A stretch of 64,000 nucleotides of DNA from Pelomonas asaccharophilus_A. Lineage in GTDB: Bacteria; Pseudomonadota; Gammaproteobacteria; Burkholderiales; Burkholderiaceae_C. The notes below the pieces were generated by a model. That model was not told the origin of the DNA. It worked only from the letters and a program-made list of their open reading frames with translations, and did no database searches. Below, in pieces: positions 24,123 to 31,218 of this stretch. The DNA lies in assembly GCF_031458115.1 (NCBI RefSeq), contig NZ_JAVDXV010000001.1, positions 916,843 through 980,842 of the forward strand. Direction: 5' to 3'. The stretch's first letter is position 1, and each line of letters opens with the position of its first letter. A program made the position numbers and the translations under genes.

Positions 24123-24680
24123 CTAGAGGTCGTCAGTCTTCGGCCGCGCTCTGTCGCGCTTCTTGCTTTCGGCTTCGTCGAGGGCCTTCTTGCGTGCGGC
24201 TGCTCGCTCGCCATATGCGCGCTTTGAGACCAATGCGAGTTCCGATCGGAACACCTGACTGCCGTGCTGGTGCAGCATCAGCGCCGCTTCGCCGAGCACC
24301 AAGCTGCACTCTTCATGGTCCACGCTTCGGGTGCGCCACGAAGACTCTTTGTAGGCAAGCCTGTACTTGGTGCACTGCAGGCCGGGGTACTTTGCCTTCA
24401 GCGCGTCCCTAACCTTGCCGAAGTCATCGCTCTTGAACACGAACAGTACGGACTCCAGTCGGCCGTCGCCGAACTTCAAGCTAAGGGCGGGGCCTTCCGC
24501 GTTGGCTGATCTGACGCCGGCCACCGTGGTGCTTGGGAGGTTGTCGATCTGGCGCGCAGCTGATTCGGGCATGCCCAAATGCAGTCCCTTGATCTCCAGT
24601 TGCTTTGTAGGGGCGCCATTGGCAATGGCATGCGCTGCAAGTAGCACTGTGGCCAAGCCGGCAAGTGTCGCGTTGGACAT
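24123..24680 (-). CDS. Exported accessory protein of the prophage
   Basis: A 185-residue protein with a signal peptide (VLLAAHAIANGA). The mature part has two widely spaced cysteines (GLQCTKY and HEECSLVL) that could form a disulfide. The C-terminal tail is highly charged (KKALDEAESKKRDRARPK). Its GC content is lower than in the structural genes. It lies downstream of the repressor on the same strand, so it may be expressed in the lysogen as a moron. The function is unknown. Confidence 0.65.
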   Translation of the reverse strand: MSNATLAGLATVLLAAHAIANGAPTKQLEIKGLHLGMPESAARQIDNLPSTTVAGVRSANAEGPALSLKFGDGRLESVLFVFKSDDFGKVRDALKAKYPGLQCTKYRLAYKESSWRTRSVDHEECSLVLGEAALMLHQHGSQVFRSELALVSKRAYGERAAARKKALDEAESKKRDRARPKTDDL

Positions 24681-24683
24681 CGC

Positions 24684-24872
24684 CTACTGCTGCCGCCGGG
24701 CGCGCGGCTTTCTTGCTTCGGCCTGAGCGCTTCCAATGACGAAAGTGCAGCGCACGGGACGGTTAATCACGATCCGCTGCTGCGGTACGGTCGCCTCTTC
24801 GGTCGTCGCTTCGGCGCTTGGCATTTGGAGCCGCTCCAGGAACTTGTTGACGGCGTCGTTGTCTTTCGTCAC
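24684..24872 (-). CDS. Small accessory protein, 62 residues
   Basis: Begins MTKDNDAVNKFLERL and ends in a basic tail (EARKPRARRQQ). It contains NRPVRCTFVI, which resembles NDPLECDFVI in the next gene upstream. It lies 3 bp from the exported-protein gene. Confidence 0.5.
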   Translation of the reverse strand: MTKDNDAVNKFLERLQMPSAEATTEEATVPQQRIVINRPVRCTFVIGSAQAEARKPRARRQQ

Positions 24873-24904
24873 GGTTACCCCTCTTTGGGAGCGGCCGACT
24901 CTAT

Positions 24905-25144
24905 CTACATAACCCCTAACTTCAACGGGAAAATTACCAGGAACGCGAGGAGTGTGACGATGGCTAGCCAGCGCAAAGCGGTTGCCGTGCGGTCATGCCC
25001 GCACCATATGCATGCGTGTGTGTGAGCCCACGTTAGTTGTCCGCATTGGCGGCAGGTGCGCGCCTTCTTGCCGGTGGGTCTGACCGTCTCCTCTGCGATC
25101 ACGAAGTCGCATTCGAGCGGGTCGTTGATTTCTACGCACTTCAT
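24905..25144 (-). CDS. Small zinc-ribbon membrane protein
   Basis: A 79-residue protein. The order is an NDPLECDFVI segment, a four-Cys zinc ribbon (TCRQCGQ and CIWCGHD) and one C-terminal membrane helix (WLAIVTLLAFLVIFPLKLG). It overlaps the stop of the repressor gene by 4 nt, so it is probably made together with the repressor in the lysogen. A role in host or superinfection control is possible but not shown. Confidence 0.65.
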   Translation of the reverse strand: MKCVEINDPLECDFVIAEETVRPTGKKARTCRQCGQLTWAHTHACIWCGHDRTATALRWLAIVTLLAFLVIFPLKLGVM

Positions 25145-25767
25145 GGCAGCGCAGCCGGTTCCGGCGTAGTCGAGGGCTTGGCGAGTTCGAACTCGATGGC
25201 GCGGACAAAGGTTGTGAACTTGTCAGACCGCTGCTTGCGGTCAAGATCTGCAGCGATCCTGAGGGCGGTAGCCCGCCAGTCGGCCGGCGACGAGGGATGG
25301 CCCAGGAAGGCATGGATCATCCGTTCCAGGGTTTCTAGGCTGCCTTCAGAGAGCGGCGCGAGATCCCGCGGCTTGATCGTCTTGAAAGGCCAGTTGCTGG
25401 TGGTGTACGGGGTGCGCTCTTCAGCTGCGGCTGGGTGCTTGTTCGGCCGGCTGGCGTGGACTTTCGCTTCCAGAAGGATGGTGCGGCCATCGGGGAGGGT
25501 GAGATGCACGTCTGCGCCGCCTCTGGCCGGATCGGTATCGAACCAGCCCTCGGGTAGCCCAAGCTTGGTTTCAATGGCCCGCGCCTGACCGCTACCCATC
25601 TCGCGGGGCTTGCCGGTGGTGGAATTGGGTGCGGCTTGGGCAATCTGGTTCAACGTGGCATCGCGGCGTAGGCGACCGAGCCAGGAGTTGAGGTCTGCAA
25701 AAGAGATTGCGCCAACGCTGAGCAGCTCTTTGAGCCGTTCCCGGCGTATCTGGCCTATGGGCTTCAT
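25141..25767 (-). CDS. CI-like prophage repressor
   Basis: A 208-residue protein beginning MKPIGQIRRERL. Residues about 25-70 form an XRE-type DNA-binding domain in the style of phage repressors (ADLNSWLGRLRRDATLNQIA to MGSGQARAIETKLGLPEGWF). The C-terminal domain does not show a clear Ser-Lys LexA-type protease pair. Divergent from the Cro-like gene, with three operators between them. An alternative start at 25791 lies inside operator O3, so 25767 is preferred. It should hold both early promoters silent through the TAGCA-N3-TGCTA sites. Confidence 0.8.
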   Translation of the reverse strand: MKPIGQIRRERLKELLSVGAISFADLNSWLGRLRRDATLNQIAQAAPNSTTGKPREMGSGQARAIETKLGLPEGWFDTDPARGGADVHLTLPDGRTILLEAKVHASRPNKHPAAAEERTPYTTSNWPFKTIKPRDLAPLSEGSLETLERMIHAFLGHPSSPADWRATALRIAADLDRKQRSDKFTTFVRAIEFELAKPSTTPEPAALP

Positions 25768-25782
25768 AGGGTCAGCATTCGA

Positions 25783-25795
25783 TAGCAGCATGCTA
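25783..25795. promoter_or_regulatory. Operator O3
   Basis: TAGCAGCATGCTA, a perfect TAGCA-N3-TGCTA palindrome just upstream of the repressor start, suited to autoregulation. Confidence 0.7.
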
Positions 25796-25806
25796 GGTTT
25801 GTGGCA

Positions 25807-25819
25807 TAGCACGTTGCTT
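25807..25819. promoter_or_regulatory. Operator O4
   Basis: TAGCACGTTGCTT, one mismatch to the operator consensus, touching the -35 of the rightward promoter. Confidence 0.6.
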
Positions 25820-25847
25820 GTTCCAATGCATGGCACGGTGCTATGCT
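25818..25847 (+). promoter_or_regulatory. Rightward early promoter (pR-like)
   Basis: TTGTTC (25818-25823), an 18-bp spacer and TATGCT (25842-25847). Operators O4 and O5 overlap both hexamers. The start of the Cro-like gene at 25855 is so near that its transcript may be leaderless. Confidence 0.5.
25831..25843. promoter_or_regulatory. Operator O5
   Basis: TGGCACGGTGCTA, one mismatch to TAGCA-N3-TGCTA, overlapping the -10 of the rightward promoter. Confidence 0.6.
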
Positions 25848-25854
25848 GCATGGC

Positions 25855-26178
25855 ATGAGCACCATCCCTATCGAAGAGCGAAACAGGCTGTGTGAAGAGT
25901 TCGGCCTCGATTCGCGCTACCTGTATCAACTTCTGACGGGACGACGAGAGCTTGAGCCGGCCCGGGCCGTTCGGCTGGAGCAGCAATCGGGTGGGCGCCT
26001 GCGGCGCTGGCATCTTCGAGCGAAGACTTGGCACCTGATCTGGCCAGAGCTGGTCGGCGTCGAGGGCGCACCTTGTGTTCCCAGCATCGGGGCGGGGGAA
26101 GAAGGGTTGGAGCATGGGCAAACTGTCGCTCCAGCGGCCGGGGAGGTCCATCCGAACGGCCAGGCGGCGGTCGTATGA
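25855..26178 (+). CDS. Cro-like protein of the YdaS antitoxin family
   Basis: A 107-residue protein beginning MSTIPIEERNRLCEEFGL. Residues about 8-45 form a helix-turn-helix (LDSRYLYQLLTGRRELEPAR) as in YdaS/Cro proteins of lambdoid phages, followed by WHLRAKTWHLIWPELVG, a usual YdaS extension. It is the first gene of the rightward early operon, opposite the CI-like repressor. Alternative start at 25843. It likely competes for the same operators. Confidence 0.78.
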   Translation: MSTIPIEERNRLCEEFGLDSRYLYQLLTGRRELEPARAVRLEQQSGGRLRRWHLRAKTWHLIWPELVGVEGAPCVPSIGAGEEGLEHGQTVAPAAGEVHPNGQAAVV

Positions 26179-26648
26179 GCGGCAGCGTCCTGGATGCTGC
26201 CTACTGGACCGGCAGCGACTACCCGGGCGGCGCCAAGGCGCTGGCCGAGCGCATCAACCATCGCAACCTCGACGATGAGCTGAACCCGAACCGCACGAGC
26301 GCGAAGCTCGGGCTCAAGACGGCGGTGGACATGCAGGTCATGTCGGGTGACTTCCGCATCCTGTATGCGATGGCCGAGGCCTGCCGGCACTTTCCTCCGG
26401 TGCCGATGCCGGATGTGCCCACGGCCGACGCGCCCTGCCTGGCCACGCTGAGCCGCCTGGCGCACGAGTTCTCCAGCCTGGTAGGCGAGGTGGCGGGCGA
26501 CCTGGGCGACAACAAGGTGACGAACGCCGAGCTGGCCGAGATCGTGCGGCGCTGGCATGCGCTGGTGAGCTGCGGCCAGGTGCTGATCCAGCAGGTGACG
26601 GCCATGAATGCGGCCCTGCAGGCGCTGGCGCCGGAGGCGCGGCCTTGA
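26175..26648 (+). CDS. CII-like phage regulatory protein (CP76 family)
   Basis: A 157-residue protein with the family opening VLDAAYWTGSDYPGGAKALA, LNPNRTSAKLGLKTAVDM and MSGDFRILYAMAEACRHFPP. Members are small helix-turn-helix regulators placed after cro in P2- and lambda-like phages, and are thought to act like CII in the lysis/lysogeny choice. The start overlaps the Cro-like stop by 4 nt. Confidence 0.82.
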   Translation: MSGSVLDAAYWTGSDYPGGAKALAERINHRNLDDELNPNRTSAKLGLKTAVDMQVMSGDFRILYAMAEACRHFPPVPMPDVPTADAPCLATLSRLAHEFSSLVGEVAGDLGDNKVTNAELAEIVRRWHALVSCGQVLIQQVTAMNAALQALAPEARP

Positions 26649-27022
26649 GGGGCAGCGCGCTCAACGACTGGACGCGGGCGGTGCATGCGCACTGCCGCTC
26701 GCTGACGGCCCAGGCGGGCCGGCCGGTGGGCGTGACGGTGGAGGAGGCGCTGGCCGCGTGCGGCGCGCCCCCTGCGCTGCAGGGCTGCCCGAGCCGCATC
26801 CTGCAGCGGGCTGCCGTGCGGGGCTGGTTCACGGGTGAGCGGGAGATCGCTGAAGGGCGCTGGAGGGGCTGCAAGGTGCGGGTGCGCTACTACGCCGCGG
26901 CCGCGTTGCCGCCGGCGGCGCCTCGGCCCGAGCCGGCGAGTTACTTCGACGGCCTGGTGCGTGCCAGCTCGGTGTTCGAGCTGGCGCGGATCGTGGGCGA
27001 GCGCGCGCGGGGGGGGGCATGA
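26645..27022 (+). CDS. Early phage protein, unknown function
   Basis: A 125-residue protein from a TTG start overlapping the previous stop (TTGA). The middle (CPSRILQRAAVRGWFTGERE) and following strands (RGCKVRVRYYAAA) suggest a small winged-helix fold. It overlaps the next start by 4 nt. No known family. Confidence 0.6.
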   Translation: MRGSALNDWTRAVHAHCRSLTAQAGRPVGVTVEEALAACGAPPALQGCPSRILQRAAVRGWFTGEREIAEGRWRGCKVRVRYYAAAALPPAAPRPEPASYFDGLVRASSVFELARIVGERARGGA

Positions 27023-27393
27023 CAGTGCTGGACATGCAGCGGCGTCTGCCGTTGCCGTCAAGACCCGCCCGGGGCCGCGGGAGGCCTGTGGGCGCGGTGG
27101 GCGAGGTGGCGCGTGCGCTGCTGGACGAGGCCGCAGCTGCACCGGGCACGGCCCGGGAGTTGTCTCGGCGCGCCTGCGTGGGCGACCGGGTCGGGATGTA
27201 CACGGTGAGCCGGCTGAAGAGCGCGGGCTTGCTGGTGATGGTGCTGGACAGCCGGCCGGCGGTGTTCGCGGCCAAGGGCTGCCCGGAGTTGTGCCTGTTG
27301 GCCGACCGTGCGGCGGATGCCGGCGCGGGCCTGGGCGCGTTTGCGGCGCTGCTGGCGGTGCCTTTCATGGGAGGGTTGTCGCCCGCAGAGTGA
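27019..27393 (+). CDS. Probable winged-helix early phage protein
   Basis: A 124-residue protein. RGRPVGAVGEVARALLDEAA, GTARELSRRACVGDRVGMYT and a two-strand wing (LKSAGLLVMVLDSRPAVFA) form a winged-helix pattern, so DNA binding is likely. It ends the first block of the early operon. The 117-bp gap that follows holds no clear signal beyond a GC-rich stretch. Confidence 0.6.
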   Translation: MTVLDMQRRLPLPSRPARGRGRPVGAVGEVARALLDEAAAAPGTARELSRRACVGDRVGMYTVSRLKSAGLLVMVLDSRPAVFAAKGCPELCLLADRAADAGAGLGAFAALLAVPFMGGLSPAE

Positions 27394-27510
27394 CCAGCCC
27401 TTGACCCCTTTTTGATGTGCCTTCGTGAGCGCTTCGGCGCCCGCGAGGGTTTTGTGTTGCCTGTTGCGCGGCCCTGATGACGGGGCGGGCGTTGCGGGCG
27501 GGAGAGATTC

Positions 27511-28398
27511 GTGTCGACAAGAGTGATGGATTGTTGTTGGGGCCTGCAGCTGCCGCCGAGCGAGAAGGCGGTGCTGATGAGCCTGGCGGACCAGGCCAAT
27601 GACGCGGGCGTGTGCTGGCCCGGGGTGGCGTCGCTGGTGGAGCGGACGTGCCTGAGCGACCGGACGGTGCAGCGGGCGCTGCGGGCGCTGGAGCAGGCGG
27701 GCTTGATGGTCTGCGCCCTCGGGGCGATGAAGAGCAACCGCTACACGCTGAATGTGCCGCTGTTGAAGCAGCTGGAGCGTGAGCGCGAGGCCGCTGCTGC
27801 GGAGAAGGAGGCGTTGAGGCAGGCCGAGCTGGACCTGCCCGTGGGGCCTCAAGGTCGGGTTTTCATGGGTGACATGGTGTCACCCCAGGGGTGTCATGGT
27901 GTCACCCCTAGGGTTTCCATGGGTGACATGGTGTCACCCCAGGGGTGTCATGGTGTCACCCAAACCGTCATTGAACCAATACAAATACATACCCCCCATA
28001 CCCCCCAGCCTTCGGCCGGGGGGCTGAAGGGCGGTGTCGGGCCTTCGGCTGAACAGCCGCCGTTGCTGTCGCTCGCCGATTGGCTCGAAGCGGTCCAGTC
28101 GTCTGGACAGGATGCGGTGCCGCCGGATGACGAGGTGTTCGACTACGCCGCGGCGGTGGAGCTGCCGCGGGCCTTCGTGGCGCTGTGCTGGCGGGAGTTC
28201 AAGCGGCGGCAGTTGAGGGCGGGCAAGCGGCAGCGGGACTGGCGCGAGCGGTTCCGGGAGTGCGTGCGGTGCAGCTGGTATGGGCTGTGGCTGCTGTCGG
28301 CCGGGCAGGAGGCGCGGCTGTCGACGGCGGGTGAGCAGGCGGCGCGGTACTGGGAGGCCTTCGACCGTGAGTCGGCGGTGGAAGGGGCCGAGGCATGA
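27511..28398 (+). CDS. Replication initiator-like protein (lambda O type) with embedded repeats
   Basis: A 295-residue protein from a GTG start. Residues 1-85 form a winged-helix domain of the replication-protein type (LPPSEKAVLMSLADQANDAG, CLSDRTVQRALRALEQAGL). A repeated segment at about 119-151 (twice MGDMVSPQGCHGVT) is encoded by the iteron-like palindromes. The C-terminal domain (about 190-290) is Trp/Arg-rich and probably contacts the helicase encoded next (4-nt overlap). The layout, with an origin inside the initiator gene, copies lambda O. Confidence 0.82.
   Translation: MSTRVMDCCWGLQLPPSEKAVLMSLADQANDAGVCWPGVASLVERTCLSDRTVQRALRALEQAGLMVCALGAMKSNRYTLNVPLLKQLEREREAAAAEKEALRQAELDLPVGPQGRVFMGDMVSPQGCHGVTPRVSMGDMVSPQGCHGVTQTVIEPIQIHTPHTPQPSAGGLKGGVGPSAEQPPLLSLADWLEAVQSSGQDAVPPDDEVFDYAAAVELPRAFVALCWREFKRRQLRAGKRQRDWRERFRECVRCSWYGLWLLSAGQEARLSTAGEQAARYWEAFDRESAVEGAEA
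27868..27960. other. Putative phage replication origin: four iteron-like palindromes
   Basis: Four 17-bp sites GGTGACATGGTGTCACC (27868, 27922) or GGTGTCATGGTGTCACC (27890, 27944). Starts are 22, 32 and 22 bp apart, close to whole helical turns, so all face one side of the DNA. An AT-richer stretch (27961-27990) follows. Repeats plus adjacent AT-rich DNA within an initiator gene match the lambda origin plan. Confidence 0.65.
28093..28108. repeat. Dispersed 16-bp palindrome, copy 3
   Basis: GTCCAGTCGTCTGGAC inside the initiator gene, about 130 bp after the iterons. Confidence 0.65.
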
Positions 28399-29855
28399 GC
28401 GCGATCTTTGGCGAGGACCCGCGGCCCGTGCCCTCGGCCGACGCGGAGCTGCAGGGGCTGCGGGTGCCGCCGCATTCGGTGGAGGCGGAGCAGAGCGTGT
28501 TGGGCGGGCTGTTGATCGACAACCGGTGTTGGGACCGTGTCGGTGACCTGCTGAAGCCGGACGACTTCTACCGGCGCGAGCACCAGGTGCTGTTCGGCGC
28601 GATGAGCCGGCTGATCAACGCCAGCAAGCCGGCGGACGTGGTAACGGTGTTCGATGCGCTGGCCGAGCGCGAGCAGCTGGCGGTGGGGGGCTTGGCGTAC
28701 ATCAACGCGCTGGCGCAGTGCGTGCCGAGCTCGGCGAACGCGCGGCGGTATGCGGAGATCGTGCGGTCGCGCTCGGTGCAGCGCCAGGTGGCGGCGCTGG
28801 CGGTGGACCTGCAGGGCGCGGTGGCCGGCAAGCTGGAGGCGCCGGAGATCATGACGGCTGTGGACGCGGCGGTGACGTCGCTGCTGAAGCTGATGCAGGG
28901 CGCCAGCTCGGCGGATGAGCCGGTGCTGCTGGGCGACCTGATGCTGGAGCTGATCGACGAGGTCGAGGCGCTGGCGGCGGGCAAGCTGCCGGGCATCTCG
29001 ACGGGCTTCATTGACCTCGATGCGCTGACGGCTGGCGGTGGGCGTGCCGGCGAGCTGTGGGTGATGGGCGCGCGGCCGAGCATGGGCAAGAGCGCCTGTG
29101 CGCAGACCATCGGCCTGAATGTGGCCGAGGACGAGTGGTGTCTGGTGCTGAGCCAGGAAGACTCGCTGCTGACCTATGGCCAGCGCGCGGTGGCGAACCT
29201 GGGCAAGGTGAACCTGGCTGACCTGCGCAACCCGGCGAAGGCGGAAGACCCGGACGCGCTGTGGGCTGGCCTGGCGCTGGGCGCGGACAAGGCGGGCAAG
29301 AAGAAGCTGCTGGTGGACGCGCAGGGCGGGCTGACGCTGGCCGACGTGCGGCGCAAGGTGCAGCAGGCCAATCGCAAAATACAGTCGATTCAGCCTGGCG
29401 CGCGGCTGAAGGTGCTGCTGATCGACTACCTGCAGCTGATGACCGGGGAGAACCAGAACCGCAACCAGCTGCTGGGCGAGATCTCCAACGGGCTGAAGGC
29501 GCTGGTGAAGGAGTTCGGGCTGTGGGGCATCTTGCTGTCGCAGCTAAGCCGGGAGGCGGACAAGCGCGCGGGCCTGCCGCACATGAGCGACCTGCGTGAC
29601 AGCGGCGACATCGAGGGCGCGGCCGACGTGATCATGCTGCTGCACCGCCAGGCCAAGCGGAAGCTGACGGCGGACAACAAGTACTGGGCGCAGGCCGAGA
29701 TCTGCAAGAACAAGAACGGGCCCACCGACACGATCAGCCTGTTCTTCCACGGCAAGTACCAGCGGTTCGACAACTGGGCGGGTCCGGTGCCTGCATCGGC
29801 TGGTGGAGTGGGCAAGGGTGGCGATGGTGCCGGCGAACGGAAGGGGTTCAACTGA
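28395..29855 (+). CDS. dnaB: Replicative DNA helicase, DnaB family
   Basis: A 486-residue hexameric helicase that unwinds the phage fork. The N-terminal domain starts at PPHSVEAEQSVLGGLL (about 26-41). The RecA-like domain has Walker A ARPSMGKSA (Lys232), Walker B VLLIDYLQLM and the R-finger/DRDRE-equivalent region (SQLSREADKR). Length is near that of bacterial DnaB. It follows the initiator with a 4-nt overlap and is followed by the Q-like gene with a 1-nt overlap. Confidence 0.95.
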   Translation: MSAIFGEDPRPVPSADAELQGLRVPPHSVEAEQSVLGGLLIDNRCWDRVGDLLKPDDFYRREHQVLFGAMSRLINASKPADVVTVFDALAEREQLAVGGLAYINALAQCVPSSANARRYAEIVRSRSVQRQVAALAVDLQGAVAGKLEAPEIMTAVDAAVTSLLKLMQGASSADEPVLLGDLMLELIDEVEALAAGKLPGISTGFIDLDALTAGGGRAGELWVMGARPSMGKSACAQTIGLNVAEDEWCLVLSQEDSLLTYGQRAVANLGKVNLADLRNPAKAEDPDALWAGLALGADKAGKKKLLVDAQGGLTLADVRRKVQQANRKIQSIQPGARLKVLLIDYLQLMTGENQNRNQLLGEISNGLKALVKEFGLWGILLSQLSREADKRAGLPHMSDLRDSGDIEGAADVIMLLHRQAKRKLTADNKYWAQAEICKNKNGPTDTISLFFHGKYQRFDNWAGPVPASAGGVGKGGDGAGERKGFN

Positions 29856-30211
29856 TGGCGAAGATTCAGCAGATAGACGACATGCTGCGGCGCTGGGCTG
29901 CGGCTGTGGCAGGGGAGGGCGATGGGTCAGGCTACCCGACGATGTCGGTGCTGCATCAGGACTGGTCACCTCCCTCGCCGGGGCAGACGCCGACGATGAA
30001 GACGGTGTCACGAGGGCGGGATGTGGATCGCGTTCATGCGGCTGTGGCGGCGCTGAGCATGCGGGAGCGCAACACCGTCGTCGTGCACTACTGCAGCGGC
30101 TCTCTGAGCCTCGCTGAGCAGGCGGCGAAGCTCGGATGCCAGGTCAGGACTGTCGAGAAGCGCATAGAGGCCATTCATCGCGTCCTGGCGGCATCGCTGC
30201 TCGGTGAGTAG
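29855..30211 (+). CDS. Putative late regulator (antitermination Q-like)
   Basis: A 118-residue protein whose C-terminal half (LSMRERNTVVVHYCSGSLSL to GCQVRTVEKRIEAIHRVL) is a sigma-region-4-like helix-turn-helix, as found in Q-type and other late activators. It is the last early gene, and directly after it come a promoter and a terminator just before the late operon. Both point to control of late transcription. The antitermination mechanism is inferred. Confidence 0.6.
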   Translation: MAKIQQIDDMLRRWAAAVAGEGDGSGYPTMSVLHQDWSPPSPGQTPTMKTVSRGRDVDRVHAAVAALSMRERNTVVVHYCSGSLSLAEQAAKLGCQVRTVEKRIEAIHRVLAASLLGE

Positions 30212-30219
30212 ATGAATTT

Positions 30220-30247
30220 TTGCAACTTACGCTTTTCCCCCTACATT
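30220..30247 (+). promoter_or_regulatory. Late promoter (pR-prime-like)
   Basis: TTGCAA (30220-30225), a 16-bp spacer and TACATT (30242-30247). A strong terminator starts about 25 bp after the expected start point, so without antitermination only a short RNA would be made. Confidence 0.55.
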
Positions 30248-30276
30248 CCCGCAACCTGATCGCAGTCCGCCAGTTC

Positions 30277-30316
30277 GAAGGCCCCACGCAGCAATGCGCG
30301 GGGCCTTCGCCTTTTT
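30277..30316 (+). terminator. Terminator before the late operon (tR-prime-like)
   Basis: GAAGGCCCC (30277-30285) pairs with GGGGCCTTC (30300-30308), with extra CGC/GCG pairing inside, then GCCTTTTT. It stands between the late promoter and the HNH/terminase genes. Confidence 0.8.
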
Positions 30317-30322
30317 GGCACC

Positions 30323-30733
30323 ATGTCCCAACACAAGCACCTCTACAACTCGGCCCGCTGGAAGCGCATGCGTGCGCGCCAGCTGGAGTCCGAGCCGCTG
30401 TGCCGCATGCATGCGGAGCTGGGGCAGCTGGTGGGCGCGACGGTGGTGGACCACGTCAAGGCGCACCGCGGTGATGTCGAGCTGTTCTTCGACCACGACA
30501 ACCTGCAGTCGCTGTGCAAGCCGTGCCATGACGCCCACAAGCAGGCGCAGGAGCACAGCGCCTCCGGCCTGCTGCGCGGCGCTGGTCATGACGGCCGCCC
30601 GTTGGACCTGGCCCACCCCTGGCACCAGCCCGCACGGGGGGTAGGGGCGGGTGAAAAGTCGGAAGTGCCTTCCACACAAGACCGGCGTCTTCCCACCGCG
30701 TGCACGCCCGCGAAATTGGGAGGGGGGGCTTAA
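30323..30733 (+). CDS. HNH endonuclease
   Basis: A 136-residue protein. The HNH fold is plain: SARWKRMRARQL, CRMHAELGQ, VVDHVKAHRGD, FFDHDNLQSLCKPCHDAHK, with the central Asp-His, the Asn and two Cys pairs for zinc. HK97-like phages encode such a nuclease beside terminase, where it helps the terminase cut at cos. The last 40 residues are low-complexity. The first gene of the late operon. Confidence 0.9.
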   Translation: MSQHKHLYNSARWKRMRARQLESEPLCRMHAELGQLVGATVVDHVKAHRGDVELFFDHDNLQSLCKPCHDAHKQAQEHSASGLLRGAGHDGRPLDLAHPWHQPARGVGAGEKSEVPSTQDRRLPTACTPAKLGGGA

Positions 30734-30735
30734 GC

Positions 30736-31218
30736 ATGGCAGGCAGGCCATCCAAGCCCTCGGCCCTCAAGGCCATCGAGGGCAACCGGGGCAAGCGGTC
30801 CGGCAACGACGCCGAGCCCGAGTTCGACCTGGTCAGCGACCTGGAGCCGCCCTGGCACCTCGACGACGGCGCGCAGCAGGTCTGGCGCGAGCTGGCCTTC
30901 ATGCTGCGCAAGGCCCAGGTGCTGACCGTGGCCGACAAGGTCGCGCTGGAGCTGCTGTGCAACACCATCGCCGACATCCGCCTGGTGCGCGCCCGCCGCG
31001 GTGACGAGTTCGTCATCAAGAGCCCGAAGACCGGTTCCGAGATGCTGGCCCAGCACCTGGTGGCCGAGCAGATGCTGGTCAAGCGCGCCGAGGCGCTGCT
31101 GGCCAAGTTCGGCATGGACCCGGCCAGCCGCTCCAAGGTCATGGTGAATCCGCAGCTCGGCCTCTTCGGCGACGGCGGCGCCGATCAATCCAACGGCACA
31201 GGCCGCTTCTTCAAGTGA
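30736..31218 (+). CDS. Terminase small subunit (P27 family)
   Basis: A 160-residue DNA-recognition subunit of the packaging motor. GRPSKPSALKAIEGNRGKR near the N-terminus and PPWHLDDGAQQVWRELA are P27-family hallmarks. A long G-rich ribosome site (GGGAGGGGGGG) precedes the ATG. The stop overlaps the GTG of the large subunit by 4 nt. Confidence 0.9.
   Translation: MAGRPSKPSALKAIEGNRGKRSGNDAEPEFDLVSDLEPPWHLDDGAQQVWRELAFMLRKAQVLTVADKVALELLCNTIADIRLVRARRGDEFVIKSPKTGSEMLAQHLVAEQMLVKRAEALLAKFGMDPASRSKVMVNPQLGLFGDGGADQSNGTGRFFK

Noticed and set aside
27868..27960. CRISPR-like repeat array
   Set aside because: Four short palindromes with unequal short spacers inside a coding frame fit origin iterons and not a CRISPR array; no cas genes are present.
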